A stretch of 64,000 nucleotides of DNA from Teredinibacter franksiae (GTDB taxonomy: Bacteria > Pseudomonadota > Gammaproteobacteria > Pseudomonadales > Cellvibrionaceae): positions 1,428,001 to 1,492,000 of the forward strand of contig NZ_JACJUV010000001.1 in the NCBI RefSeq assembly GCF_014218805.1. Direction: 5' to 3'. Shown here piece by piece: positions 45,986 to 55,493 of this stretch. The notes beneath the pieces were generated by a model that ran no database searches, had not been told where the DNA came from, and saw only the letters and a list, made by a program, of their open reading frames with translations. Numbering within the stretch: the stretch's first letter is position 1; each line of letters starts with the position of its first letter. A program made the position numbers and the translations under genes.

Positions 45986-48175
45986 ATGAAGACAGCAACC
46001 CGAACACGCTTACAGCTATTAATTTTTGTCGCAGCCTGCTGCGTTAGCCACTTTGCTTGTGCGCAATTCTATTTTGAGAACAACGATGGTTATCGACTTT
46101 GGCAAAAATACGACACCATAGAAGACAAGGTCACACGCCAACAAATGCGCGAAAAGCTCAAAACGCTGAATATTAGCGGCAATTCCGCCACAACAAAGAT
46201 TATTCGCGAAGAATTAAAGTACGCACTAACGGGTTTACTCGGGCACCCGCCTCGCTTAAGTCAAAAGCTTGAAGACCAACAGCTCATTATCGGTACTCCT
46301 GAAACACTACCGAAAAAGGTCTACAGTCAGCTCAACCCTCTAGAGAAGCTTGGAGAAGAAGGCTATAGAATTCGCAGCCTGACCGTACAGGGCAAAAACT
46401 TAACGGTCATTATTGGAAATAGCGATACCGCCATACTTTACGGCACTTACCACCTGCTACGGCTGATCCAAACGCATACGAATATTTCAGCGCTGAATAT
46501 TACCGAAATCCCCAAAATAGATATTCGTGTACTCAACCACTGGGACAACCTCGATCGCCATGTAGAGCGCGGCTACGCGGGCGAATCGATTTGGGATTGG
46601 CACAAATTACCCGATTATAAATACCAGCGCTACTACGACTATGCACGGGCCAACGCATCTATTGGTATCAACGGCACAGTACTAAACAATGTAAACGCCA
46701 ACCCCGATATTTTGCGCCCAGAATATTTGCAGAAGGTGGCTGCTCTGGCAGAAGTATTCCGCCCTTACGGTATTAAAGTGTACCTCTCGATAAACTTTAG
46801 TTCGCCACACATTATTGGCGGGCTAAAAACCTCAGACCCCCTTAATTCAGAAGTCGCGCAATGGTGGAAATCTAAAGCGGATGAAATTTATCAGCTGATT
46901 CCCGACTTCGGCGGCTTTCTGGTAAAAGCCAATTCCGAAGGACAACCCGGCCCCGGGGACTTCGGCCGAACCCATGCGGAGGGAGCCAACATGCTTGCTG
47001 ACGTGCTAGAACCTCATGGTGGCATAGTCATGTGGCGAGCCTTTGTTTACGCCAACGAAAAAAATGAAGAACGCAGCAAACAGGCTTATTCGGAATTCAA
47101 ACCGCTGGATGGCCAGTTCCGCAAAAATGTTTTGGTCCAATCTAAAAACGGTCCCATCGACTTTCAACCACGAGAGCCCATTAGCCCTTTGTTTGGTGCA
47201 ACACCCCAAACACCCATCATGATGGAATTTCAAATCACCCTGGAATATCTGGGCCTTAGTACTCACCTTGTGTATTTAGGTCCGCTGTACGAGGAAGTAT
47301 TAAACACCGACACTGGCGCCAAGGGTAAAGGTTCCACCGTTGGTAAAATTATCGACGGCTCGCTATTTAACAACACCATTTCAGGTATGGCAGGTGTCGC
47401 CAATATTGGCAGTGACCGAAACTGGACCGGCCATATTATGTTGCAGTCCAACTGGTATGTGTTTGGCCGTTTGGCATGGAATCATGAGCAAACAGCTAAA
47501 GATATCGCCAACGACTGGATTCGCATGACATTAACCAACGACCACGAAACCGTAAACACCATTTCAAATATGATGATGGCTTCACGAGAAACCACCGTGA
47601 ACTACATGACCCCTCTCGGGCTCCACCATATTATGGGTACCGGACACCACTACGGACCTGGCCCTTGGGTAAACAACCTGGGCCGCGACGACTGGAACCC
47701 CGTTTATTATCATCGTGCCGACAGCCAAGGCATAGGCTTTAACCGGTCGGCCACTGGCGTAAATGCTATTGAGCAATACCACCCTGAGCTACGTCAACTT
47801 TACGCAAAGCCAGAAACAACGCCAGACGAATTTTTATTGTGGTTCCATCATCTACCTTGGGAATACAAAATGAAATCGGGGAAAAGCCTTTGGGATGAAT
47901 TAACACATCACTATTACCAAGGTGCAGAAAATGTAAAACAGATGCACAAAGAATGGCTGAAGCTCGAAAGCAAAATAGACCCTCACCCGTTTAACCAAGT
48001 GAAAATGGCCCTTGAGATTCAAGAGCAAGAAGCCATCTGGTGGCGCAATGCCTGCGTGCTATATTTCCAGCAATTTTCTCGATTACCTATTCCTAGTGGC
48101 CTAGAAAAACCACAAGGTACTCTGGCGGAGTACAAAGCCGCACAATTCCCCTATGCACCAGGGCAGGGTGGGTAA
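45986..48175 (+). CDS. GH67 alpha-glucuronidase
   Basis: 729 residues with a signal peptide (cleavage near CACAQ). It removes (4-O-methyl)glucuronate from the non-reducing end of xylo-oligomers produced by GH10 xylanases. Landmarks: N-terminal GH67N domain (about 40-150), the barrel with LNHWDNLDRHVERGYAGESI, FLVKANSEGQPGPGDFGRTH, and GLHHIMGTGHHYGPGPWV in the C-domain. The length is typical. Most GH67 enzymes are intracellular or periplasmic; the signal peptide here places it in the periplasm. It is cotranscribed with GH3, and GH10 is 2.5 kb away. Confidence 0.95.
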   Translation: MKTATRTRLQLLIFVAACCVSHFACAQFYFENNDGYRLWQKYDTIEDKVTRQQMREKLKTLNISGNSATTKIIREELKYALTGLLGHPPRLSQKLEDQQLIIGTPETLPKKVYSQLNPLEKLGEEGYRIRSLTVQGKNLTVIIGNSDTAILYGTYHLLRLIQTHTNISALNITEIPKIDIRVLNHWDNLDRHVERGYAGESIWDWHKLPDYKYQRYYDYARANASIGINGTVLNNVNANPDILRPEYLQKVAALAEVFRPYGIKVYLSINFSSPHIIGGLKTSDPLNSEVAQWWKSKADEIYQLIPDFGGFLVKANSEGQPGPGDFGRTHAEGANMLADVLEPHGGIVMWRAFVYANEKNEERSKQAYSEFKPLDGQFRKNVLVQSKNGPIDFQPREPISPLFGATPQTPIMMEFQITLEYLGLSTHLVYLGPLYEEVLNTDTGAKGKGSTVGKIIDGSLFNNTISGMAGVANIGSDRNWTGHIMLQSNWYVFGRLAWNHEQTAKDIANDWIRMTLTNDHETVNTISNMMMASRETTVNYMTPLGLHHIMGTGHHYGPGPWVNNLGRDDWNPVYYHRADSQGIGFNRSATGVNAIEQYHPELRQLYAKPETTPDEFLLWFHHLPWEYKMKSGKSLWDELTHHYYQGAENVKQMHKEWLKLESKIDPHPFNQVKMALEIQEQEAIWWRNACVLYFQQFSRLPIPSGLEKPQGTLAEYKAAQFPYAPGQGG

Positions 48176-48186
48176 CCACAAAAAAG

Positions 48187-48210
48187 GCGAGCAACACGCT
48201 CGCCTTTTTC
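48187..48210. terminator. Bidirectional terminator between GH67 and the TIR gene
   Basis: GGCGAGC/GCTCGCC stem with AACAC loop, A6 on the left and T5 on the right, placed between two convergent genes. Confidence 0.88.
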
Positions 48211-48229
48211 GGTGAAACCCGCTGTTTTT

Positions 48230-49348
48230 TTAAACCTCAGCAGGGTCAATCACGCGCACGTTACGCCAACCGTCGGCGTGTGCTGTATTGATGAGCACAG
48301 GGGTATCCTTTGCCAGCTTGCCGATAACATTTTTCTTGGCACCCTTGGTACTCACGGGCGACTCACGAAGATTGAAGCTTTTATCTAGCGTAACTATTTC
48401 GCCCGACTCTCCTTTTTCCAAAAATATCCAGCCACCCTTGCCAGCAACATATAGCGTTATAACCGCGTGCTTTTCCACAGCTTCAGAAGCGCTTGGCAGC
48501 ATTTTAAAAACGGAGCCAACCTCAACGTCAGCTCTCACTTCGCGCACAACGTTCAATCTGAAGCCTTTACCAACTAGGTCGGCCATGGCCTGTTGGTAGG
48601 GTTTTTTGAGTACATCGGGGATACCAACCTTATCCGCAACCACGCGCACGGTCGCCGTGCTAAAACGCTTTGTAGTGGAGCCAGAGACGGGGGTAATGCT
48701 CAGTACCGTGCCAGCTTCGCCGTCTGCATGTTCAACATACACCAACCCAACAGACACCTGCTTTTCTTTCAACTGGTGGCGCACCAAATCCAGAGGTTGC
48801 CCCACAAGCTGTTCTGGCATTTGCACCCACGACCAGTAGTTTTGGTAGCCGTAATAACCGCCACCAATAATTGCAGCTACAAACGCAATAGCAACCACAG
48901 GTTTTAGTGCGGAAAAAAACTTTTCAACGTTAAACGGTTTTCGACGTTTACCTGCTGCACGCGCAACATTTTTGTCTTCAAGAATAGCGGCGGCTAAATT
49001 TGCCATACCCTTTTCAAAATTTTCAAAAAATTCAATACGCTGTAAACTGGCAATGCGCATAGGCACTTCGCACAGCTCCAGCATCACCGGAATAATGTGT
49101 TTACCCTTATCCAGTGCATAACTCCACTCGTCACCAACATTGGGCGATTCTACTGAAGCGGGTGAAAGCACGACCAAAATAATACGGCTTTCCTGTATAC
49201 CCTGTTCGATTTGAATGTCCCAACGCGAACCAGTGCCTATATCGTCCTGATCTATCCAGACATCAATACCCCGCCGCTCCAACGATTTCCTTATTTTAAA
49301 TACCGTTTCTTCATCCCTACGGGAATAACTGAGAAATACCTGCGCCAT
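48230..49348 (-). CDS. TIR domain-TM-PASTA x2-SH3-like membrane protein
   Basis: 372 residues from the ATG at 49348, which has GGAGG upstream; the frame extends to 49465 without a site. TIR domain 1-125: AQVFLSYSRRDEE, GIDVWIDQDDIGTGSRWD, IILVVLSPASVESPNVGDEWSYAL; E74 is in the position of the NADase glutamate. One membrane segment at about 148-168, then two PASTA-like repeats (about 176-238 and 241-303) and an SH3-like end (about 318-370, with KSFNLRESPVS). The layout copies PASTA kinases with TIR in place of the kinase. So an envelope signal could control the TIR domain. Substrate and role are unknown; no partner gene lies beside it. Confidence 0.82.
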   Translation of the reverse strand: MAQVFLSYSRRDEETVFKIRKSLERRGIDVWIDQDDIGTGSRWDIQIEQGIQESRIILVVLSPASVESPNVGDEWSYALDKGKHIIPVMLELCEVPMRIASLQRIEFFENFEKGMANLAAAILEDKNVARAAGKRRKPFNVEKFFSALKPVVAIAFVAAIIGGGYYGYQNYWSWVQMPEQLVGQPLDLVRHQLKEKQVSVGLVYVEHADGEAGTVLSITPVSGSTTKRFSTATVRVVADKVGIPDVLKKPYQQAMADLVGKGFRLNVVREVRADVEVGSVFKMLPSASEAVEKHAVITLYVAGKGGWIFLEKGESGEIVTLDKSFNLRESPVSTKGAKKNVIGKLAKDTPVLINTAHADGWRNVRVIDPAEV

Positions 49349-49921
49349 TGTGTACCTCCATCGATGTATCCATACGTGTGGGAACAGCATAAATCTCATG
49401 AATGACAAATGTCTAGTTAATATGCTAATGGTTTTCACGCTTAGTAAAGCCAGAATTAAAACCACGTACCACCCGTGACGCTCGCATCAACACAAGGAAT
49501 AGGTGACAAACAATAGGAGGTAGGCTCACAGGAAGAGGGGCTTTTAGATGTACCCCTCGAAACAATCAATACCGCTGCCACAATTAAATTGACTATCGGC
49601 TCAACGATTCTCGTAAACTGGTTACTGGTTACTGAAAGCTCGTGCAGCGATTGCAATGTGCGTCAATTTAGCGTTTCGGCTTTCGAAAGGATTATGCTGC
49701 CCAACCCCTCTTTAGATAGTAATGCATTTAAACGTATACCCGATCGTTCTATTAACTCAACATCAAGCCTGTATATTTCGCATATGACAAATTTCTCTAC
49801 ATGGCTCGTTTACACTACTATGGAGGTTATTGTTTGCTCACCACGTAAACTCAATCACCTAAAATAAACCCGATACAAATTATTTCATACGCTTTTTCCG
49901 GTTCACTCAAGGTTCCAACCA
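49349..49921. other. Intergenic region without recognisable gene
   Basis: About 570 nt upstream of the TIR gene and the lipoprotein remnant. A 92-codon plus-strand frame (49589-49867) has no ribosome-binding site, signal or family pattern. Nothing else stands out. Confidence 0.45.
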
Positions 49922-50469
49922 ATGAAAAAAGTGGCGCTATTGCCTATCAGTTTAATCGGGCTACACTCCTGCTCAACCAACCAATACCAGCAGCCACAGG
50001 GTGGAGATTTGGCCAAGCTTGCCTTTAAGCAATACTCCGTAGAGGCACCGACGCTATTGCTGGTGAGCCAATGCCAACGTTAAACATTGGAACCCTCCAA
50101 TGCGAAGCAAGCTGTTGTGGCAAAAGAAATGAATGTAGACGCCGAACACATACTCGGCATTGGCATTAGTTATAGTTGGCATGGAAAAAAATGATGCCCC
50201 CAGGCCCTGCACCCGATTTATTTGCAAGCTCAACACAAAGGGTAAATACGTTAAAAGAAATTGAGCACTGTGATGCCGAATTTTACTTCACGCCACAAAC
50301 AGACAAAAATTATAAAGTGCTTTACGCCGTTTTGGGTAACAGCTGTATTATTAAGGTAATGCGCGTGGTACGTGAACCAGGCGCACTGAAAGAAAAACTT
50401 TACAAGGTAGAACCCGAGATACCACCACAATGTCATTCATTCAAACTAAAGGGCACATCTAATAATTGA
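49922..50469 (+). pseudogene. Broken small lipoprotein gene
   Basis: Starts MKKVALLPISLIGLHSCSTN, a lipoprotein signal with C17. The frame meets TAA after VSQCQR, but the same frame stays open beyond it (TLEPSNAKQAVVAKEMNVDA, ILGIGISYSWHGKK). It then needs one extra A in the A7 run before 50191 to continue as MMPPGPAPDLFASS to the end. The 3' end runs into the MITE-like element, so FKLKGTSNN is probably a foreign tail. Three lesions mark it as dead. The family is not recognised. Confidence 0.75.
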
Positions 50470-50644
50470 TTTTAGCCTCTGCGTCGTCTGGCAAACTTTA
50501 GTGTAAGACGGACGGCATAGAGGAAGGCTGACCATCTTTTCAAGCAGGCCAACGCCACAATAAGGCATACTAAGCCACGCCCTTCCTAGCGTTTGATACA
50601 CGCACACGTACCTATAGCGTACAACCCAATAAATTTAGACACTT
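50447..50644. mobile_element. MITE-like element, second copy
   Basis: AAGGGCACATCTAATAATTG and the following GATTTTAGCCT match the left part of the 21527 element; the middle (CTGGCAA, then CCAACGCCACAATAAGG) also aligns. The total length, about 198 bp, is nearly equal. The right end (CAATAAATTTAGACAC region) is degenerate. It truncates the lipoprotein remnant and ends beside the GH10 stop codon. Confidence 0.55.
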
Positions 50645-50645
50645 A

Positions 50646-51797
50646 TCATTGTGGTTTGGTATGTCCGAGGGCAGCAATAGCGTGATAGCATTTTTTCTTT
50701 TTGTAATCGCGGTCGAACAGTAGCGGGTAATTGGTTCTACCAATAACGGGGAAATCATTTTTCCAGCTCTCGCCGTCACCAACGCCCCAAAAAGTTACGC
50801 GATCAATTTTATCTCGGTGCTTCAAGAACAGCTTAAAAAATTGCACATAACGCTCTACCATAAGCTGCTCCACGTCCATGGGCAGGCCGTTGGGGTAAGG
50901 GTTCAACTCTTTAGAATATTCAAACCGTGTCGAAATTTCTGCACCAACATGTTCCCAAGCCACCGGCAATACATCCATATCCAGCTCGGTAATATGGATA
51001 CGCATACCCTCTGCGGCAAAGGCCTCAATACTTTGTTCGAATTGGTCAATATTGGGAAACGATAAACCAACATGGCTTTGCAATCCAACACCATGAATCG
51101 GCACGCCTCGCTTCTTCGCGCGACGAATATAGCTCAGTAATTGCTCACGTTTATGAGGCTGATCCATATTGTAGTCGTTATAAATTAAATGGGCCTTAGG
51201 GTCAGCATCATGGGCACAATTAAACGCCCTATCGATATACCCCTCACCCAAAATATTGTACCAATGGCTTTTCCGCCACGCTTTGCCGCCATCAATAGCT
51301 TCGTTAACCACATCCCAGGCATGAATGCGCCCTTTATAGCGGTCGACATAGGTTTGAATATGAGCCTCCATCAACCCCGCTAAATCCTTACGCGAACGGA
51401 GGTCGCCATTAGGCTTGCTGAAAACCCACTCGGGTGTTTGTGCATGCCACACCAACACGTGCCCCACGCGATAGGCATTTAGCTTTTCACCTAGCGCAAC
51501 AAATCGGTCCACATTCTCCCAGCGCCATACGCCCTCTTGGGGCCGCACCGCCTCCCACTTCATGCTGTTTTCCATGGTAAGCGCATTAAACTCACGGCCA
51601 ATACGTGACATATAGCGGGGTTCAGCTTCGCGAATTTTACGGCCACTCAAGGCTGTACCAATATAAAAGTCATCTTTAAATTGGTCTTTCAGCCCAAACT
51701 CCGACGCAGCTTTTCCCCAAGCAATAGCTTTTAGTGATGCAAAGGAAGTCGTTGCAGCGGCAGCATGAATTAGAAATTGTCTGCGGGTAAGCGTCAT
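50646..51797 (-). CDS. GH10 endo-1,4-beta-xylanase
   Basis: 383 residues. The N-terminus MTLTRRQFLIHAAAATTSFA looks like a short Tat-type signal with RR followed by QFL, so export by Tat is likely. One GH10 barrel (about 35-378): the acid/base E166 in WDVVNEAID and the nucleophile E271 in HITELDMDV; TMENSMKW and VWHAQTPEW line the -1 site. No carbohydrate-binding module. It cuts the xylan backbone and yields oligomers with terminal methylglucuronate, the substrates of the GH67 enzyme nearby. Confidence 0.95.
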   Translation of the reverse strand: MTLTRRQFLIHAAAATTSFASLKAIAWGKAASEFGLKDQFKDDFYIGTALSGRKIREAEPRYMSRIGREFNALTMENSMKWEAVRPQEGVWRWENVDRFVALGEKLNAYRVGHVLVWHAQTPEWVFSKPNGDLRSRKDLAGLMEAHIQTYVDRYKGRIHAWDVVNEAIDGGKAWRKSHWYNILGEGYIDRAFNCAHDADPKAHLIYNDYNMDQPHKREQLLSYIRRAKKRGVPIHGVGLQSHVGLSFPNIDQFEQSIEAFAAEGMRIHITELDMDVLPVAWEHVGAEISTRFEYSKELNPYPNGLPMDVEQLMVERYVQFFKLFLKHRDKIDRVTFWGVGDGESWKNDFPVIGRTNYPLLFDRDYKKKKCYHAIAALGHTKPQ

Positions 51798-51841
51798 ATG
51801 TACGATAGCGAATAAATAGTTAGAGCTGAGGGTTTGAGCTT

Positions 51842-51876
51842 AAAAGGGCCCGGAGCATAGACACACCGGGCCATTT
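51842..51876 (-). terminator. Terminator of grxD
   Basis: GGCCCGG/CCGGGCC stem with a 12-nt loop followed on the minus strand by C and four T; AT-rich on the other flank, so weakly bidirectional. Confidence 0.75.
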
Positions 51877-51894
51877 TGATCGCACAGGGCTGGG

Positions 51895-52227
51895 TTACTC
51901 ACCCGCCTCTTCTGCAGGCGCGGCCGCGTCGATCAGCGGCTTAAGCTCACCGCTTTCGCTCATCTCGGTAATAATGTCGCAACCACCAACCAACTCACCG
52001 TTCACCCAAAGCTGGGGAAATGTTGGCCAATTGGCATACTTTGGTAGATTCGCACGAATCTCAGGGTTAGACAGAACATCGACATAAGCAAAACGATGAC
52101 CACAGGCCATAACCGCTTGTGAAGCTTTCATGGAAAAGCCACACTGAGGGGCGTTGGGCGAGCCCTTCATGAAAAGGATAACGGTATTGTCTTCAATCTG
52201 CTTTTTGATGCTTTCCATGACATCCAT
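51895..52227 (-). CDS. grxD: Monothiol glutaredoxin, Grx4 type
   Basis: 110 residues. The CGFS active site is at 29-32 (SPNAPQCGFSMKASQ), with WPTFPQLWVNGELVGGCDI, the glutathione and Fe-S-binding part. Grx4 carries [2Fe-2S] clusters and works with BolA-like proteins in iron-sulfur trafficking. Monocistronic, ended by the hairpin at 51842-51876. Confidence 0.95.
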   Translation of the reverse strand: MDVMESIKKQIEDNTVILFMKGSPNAPQCGFSMKASQAVMACGHRFAYVDVLSNPEIRANLPKYANWPTFPQLWVNGELVGGCDIITEMSESGELKPLIDAAAPAEEAGE

Positions 52228-52391
52228 GGGCTTAAACCTCGCTTATTAACCTACTGAATTAGTCGGGTATTGTACCCTAGCCGCCCGCGCCTTCCTACCT
52301 CTATTGCCACGGTGCAACCGGCCAGGAGACAGCGCCTTAAACCGCACACGTTGCGTGCGTAGGTAAGAATACCTCCCAAAGAACTCGATTC

Positions 52392-52554
52392 ACTGATCTT
52401 CGTCAGTAAAACTAACGTTAAATTTCATCTTCGAGCCTTTCACCCAAAATTCACACTATGCTGCGTAAAAACGCACTTCACCTCGCTATTTTACAAAACA
52501 AAGTTTTGTTTATAGAATGCTCGTTTATCAGGCAGCCGTAGCTGCCTGTTTTGT
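52392..52554 (+). promoter_or_regulatory. Structured argD leader with terminator-like hairpin
   Basis: The 342-nt gap before argD has four simple stems: ACTGA/TCAGT with a TCTTCG loop (52392-52407), TGCGT/ACGCA with AAAA (52462-52475), AAAACAAA/TTTGTTTT (52495-52511), and CAGGCAGC-CGTA-GCTGCCTG (52529-52548) followed by TTTTGTTTT. The last is a good intrinsic terminator only 10 nt before the GGGGAG ribosome-binding site. No plus-strand gene lies upstream, so this is either an attenuator or the end of a small RNA. Confidence 0.6.
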
Positions 52555-52569
52555 TTTGGGGAGTTACAA

Positions 52570-53733
52570 ATGTCGGTGTCTACGCTTATGAACACTTATG
52601 GAGAAAGAACCACGACCCTCACTAAGGGTGATGGCGCTTACCTGTGGGATACTGAAGGCAACCGCTATCTTGATGCTTTATCTGGAATAGCCGTTTGCGG
52701 GCTCGGCTACAACCACCCTGCCGTAACGCGCGCTATTTGCGAGCAAGCAGAAAAGCTTGTGCACTGCTCTAACCTGTACCTTATCGAACCACAACAAAAA
52801 CTCGGTAATCTACTCGTAGAACTTTCCGGCATGGAAAAAGTTTTCTTTTCCAATTCTGGCGCTGAAGCGAATGAAGCCGCATTAAAGATCGCTCGAAAAT
52901 ACGGTCAACAAAAAGGCATTAGCCACCCCGAGGTCATTACCGCCGATAATAGTTTTCACGGCCGTACTATGGCAACCCTCTCGGCGACCGGCAACGTAAA
53001 AGTTAAAGCCGGGTTTGAACCCTTGGTAAGCGGTTTTACTCACGTCAATTACAACGATATTGATGCAATTAAAGCCGCAGCAACGGTAAACACCGTCGCT
53101 ATTTTGGTCGAGCCTATACAAGGCGAAGGCGGCGTTAATGTCCCTGCCGACGATTACCTGAATCAGTTGCGGGCGCTGTGCGACGAAAACGATTGGTTGC
53201 TGATGCTCGACGAGATACAAACGGGCAACGGTAGAACGGGGAAGTTTTTCGCCTATCAACACAACAACATCCTTCCCGATGTTGTAACCACAGCAAAAGG
53301 CCTTGGTAACGGCGTACCCATTGGCGCTTGCCTAGCACAGGGAAAAGCCGCAGAAATACTGCAACCGGGCAACCATGGCTCCACCTTTGGCGGTAACCCG
53401 TTAGTGTGTAACGCCGCACTCGCAGCCACCACCGCACTCGTTGAAGACAAGCTGATAGCGCGCGCAGCACACTTGGGCGAAACACTGCTAAACAGCTTTA
53501 GCGATGCCCTAGCAGGCTCGAAAAATGTTGTCGATATTCGCGGCAAAGGCCTAATGATAGGTATTGAGTTAAATAGGGACTGCCCTGAATTGGTAGCAAA
53601 AGCCAAAGCAAGAGGCCTTCTTCTAAATGTAACCGCTGGCAGCACCGTAAGGTTGCTACCACCACTGATTATTTCTGACCAACAGGCACAAGACATTGTG
53701 CAAACTGTTGTGGCGCTCATTTCAGAGTTTTAA
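52570..53733 (+). CDS. argD: Acetylornithine aminotransferase
   Basis: Class III PLP aminotransferase of 387 residues that converts N-acetylglutamate semialdehyde to N-acetylornithine (and often acts in lysine synthesis as DapC). PLP lysine K243 in [33 protein letters not shown] and [13 protein letters not shown] are the cofactor loops, with [13 protein letters not shown] next. GGGGAG lies upstream. argF follows after four bases, forming an arginine operon behind a structured leader. Confidence 0.95.
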   Translation: MSVSTLMNTYGERTTTLTKGDGAYLWDTEGNRYLDALSGIAVCGLGYNHPAVTRAICEQAEKLVHCSNLYLIEPQQKLGNLLVELSGMEKVFFSNSGAEANEAALKIARKYGQQKGISHPEVITADNSFHGRTMATLSATGNVKVKAGFEPLVSGFTHVNYNDIDAIKAAATVNTVAILVEPIQGEGGVNVPADDYLNQLRALCDENDWLLMLDEIQTGNGRTGKFFAYQHNNILPDVVTTAKGLGNGVPIGACLAQGKAAEILQPGNHGSTFGGNPLVCNAALAATTALVEDKLIARAAHLGETLLNSFSDALAGSKNVVDIRGKGLMIGIELNRDCPELVAKAKARGLLLNVTAGSTVRLLPPLIISDQQAQDIVQTVVALISEF

Positions 53734-53737
53734 TGCT

Positions 53738-54652
53738 ATGGCTACAAGACACTTCCTCACACTTCTCGACCTTTCTCTAGAAGAGCTTAATAGCATTATT
53801 GACAATGCTATTAAACAAAAAGCGGCGCATAAGAAAGGCGCGGTTTTCGAACCCTTCAAGAACCAAGTACTGGGTATGATTTTCGAAAAATCATCGACCC
53901 GTACGCGGGTTTCATTTGAAGCAGGCATGACCCAGCTCGGTGGCAGCGCCATATTCCTTTCGTCGCGCGACACACAACTTGGGCGGGGCGAACCGATCGA
54001 AGATTCAGCCAGAGTGCTCTCGCGCATGGTCGACATGATAATGATCCGCACTTTCGCGCATGAAAATATTGAGCGCTTTGCTCAATATTCACAAGTACCG
54101 GTTATTAACGCGTTAACCGATAGCTACCACCCGTGCCAATTGCTAGCCGACATTCAAACCTACGTAGAGCACCGTGGTAGCCCTAAAGGCAAAAAAGTGG
54201 CATGGATAGGCGATGGCAACAATATGTGTCATTCCTACATTAACGCTGCGCGCCTGTGTGATTTCGAGCTTAACATAGCCTGCCCAGAAGGCTTCGAACC
54301 TGACGCCGACTTAGTTGCGGCTAACAACACCCGCGTAAAGATTGTACGCGACCCTGCTGAAGCCATAAAAGGTGCCGACTGGGTAGTGACAGATGTTTGG
54401 GCCAGTATGGGCCAAGAACAAGAACAGCAACTTCGCGAAAGCCAATTTAAAGGCTATCAAGTTAATCACGAACTCATGAAGCATGCTGCTCCAGGGGCTA
54501 TTTTTATGCACTGCCTCCCGGCACACCGCGGCGAAGAAGTCAGCCATGAACTGATGGAAGACGACACAATTTCAGTTGTGTGGGACGAAGCAGAAAACCG
54601 ATTACACGCACAAAAAGCGCTGATGTGTTTCCTAAAAGAGAGCAGCCAATAG
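53738..54652 (+). CDS. argF: Ornithine carbamoyltransferase
   Basis: 304 residues from the ATG at 53738 ([17 protein letters not shown]), four bases after the argD stop; an earlier in-frame start inside argD was rejected. It makes citrulline from ornithine and carbamoyl phosphate. Motifs: carbamoyl-phosphate loop [10 protein letters not shown] (about 51-60), HPCQLLAD, the ornithine loop [10 protein letters not shown], and [11 protein letters not shown] near the C-terminus. Full length. Confidence 0.96.
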   Translation: MATRHFLTLLDLSLEELNSIIDNAIKQKAAHKKGAVFEPFKNQVLGMIFEKSSTRTRVSFEAGMTQLGGSAIFLSSRDTQLGRGEPIEDSARVLSRMVDMIMIRTFAHENIERFAQYSQVPVINALTDSYHPCQLLADIQTYVEHRGSPKGKKVAWIGDGNNMCHSYINAARLCDFELNIACPEGFEPDADLVAANNTRVKIVRDPAEAIKGADWVVTDVWASMGQEQEQQLRESQFKGYQVNHELMKHAAPGAIFMHCLPAHRGEEVSHELMEDDTISVVWDEAENRLHAQKALMCFLKESSQ

Positions 54653-54692
54653 GGCTGCCCTCTGTTCCAACTTTTTGTTTATGCCAATTTAT

Positions 54693-55271
54693 TTATTCGA
54701 ATAATACCGGGTAATAGCTGTACTCACAGTACTCGTACCACAGGTCGCACACCTGTAAAATAAAGTAGAACGTTTGCGGAATGGCATGAACCATTTCGCT
54801 AATATCGGTAACCTGGTCTTCACCCGTATCACACCAGAGCTGGAAATCTGAGGTGTACTGACAGAACTGCAAGCCATCCTCTTCACATTCCAATCCCATA
54901 CCGCACTGCTGCGAACCTACATACGCGGCTGCTTCAAGGCTGGGGCTATTATTAATATAATACTCCACCCAGTAGTCGTCCCAACTATCAGCCTGCCAGT
55001 AAACTTCAAACCAGCCATTATCGACATAAGGGCTAACAGCCAACGCCTTATTGGGCGTGAACTCCGAACTGTTGCCGTAACTATCCACCATATCGAAGGA
55101 TTCCAGCTCGGGCACATCGATAACGGTCACCACCTCCTCCACCACAACGTATTCTACTTCCTGGTGGTCAACCTGATGATAATGGCTACCGGTATGTGCG
55201 TACTCAGCACCGCAGGCGGTGAGCGCTAGCAGGCTGGCGATGATCAATGCAAGCTTGGTGAATATTCTCAT
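54693..55271 (-). CDS. Lipoprotein of unknown function
   Basis: 192 residues from the ATG at 55271 (AGGAGAGG upstream). Signal IIASLLALTACGAEY with lipid cysteine C20. The mature part is acidic and rich in Tyr, Trp and Glu; it has a HYHQVDHQEVEYVVVEEVV stretch after the anchor and a C-terminal half with six cysteines (QQCGMGLECEEDGLQFCQ, LWCDTG, VCDLWYEYCEY) that may form disulfides. Not recognised. It stands alone between argF and nrdA. Confidence 0.72.
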   Translation of the reverse strand: MRIFTKLALIIASLLALTACGAEYAHTGSHYHQVDHQEVEYVVVEEVVTVIDVPELESFDMVDSYGNSSEFTPNKALAVSPYVDNGWFEVYWQADSWDDYWVEYYINNSPSLEAAAYVGSQQCGMGLECEEDGLQFCQYTSDFQLWCDTGEDQVTDISEMVHAIPQTFYFILQVCDLWYEYCEYSYYPVLFE

Positions 55272-55493
55272 TTTGCCTCTCCTCGTAAACGACTTAATAC
55301 TCAGCGTTACGAACAGTTTGCGCGCGCGCATCTGAACCCTTCCTGAATTCAAAATCGACAGCGCTACGTCTTTTTTATTGAAAAACAGGCATAAGCACCT
55401 ACACGATTAAGAGGAAAATATTATAGATTTAAGTCAATTTTACTAAACATTACCAAGCGCCTATGTAACTAAGAGCCGGGGGTTAGCGCCCAC

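Noticed and set aside
48593..48907. Plus-strand frames opposite the TIR-PASTA gene
   Set aside because: Shadow frames of a gene with clear domains on the minus strand.
49589..49867. Plus-strand 92-codon frame between the TIR gene and the lipoprotein remnant
   Set aside because: No start signal, odd composition, no recognisable motif.
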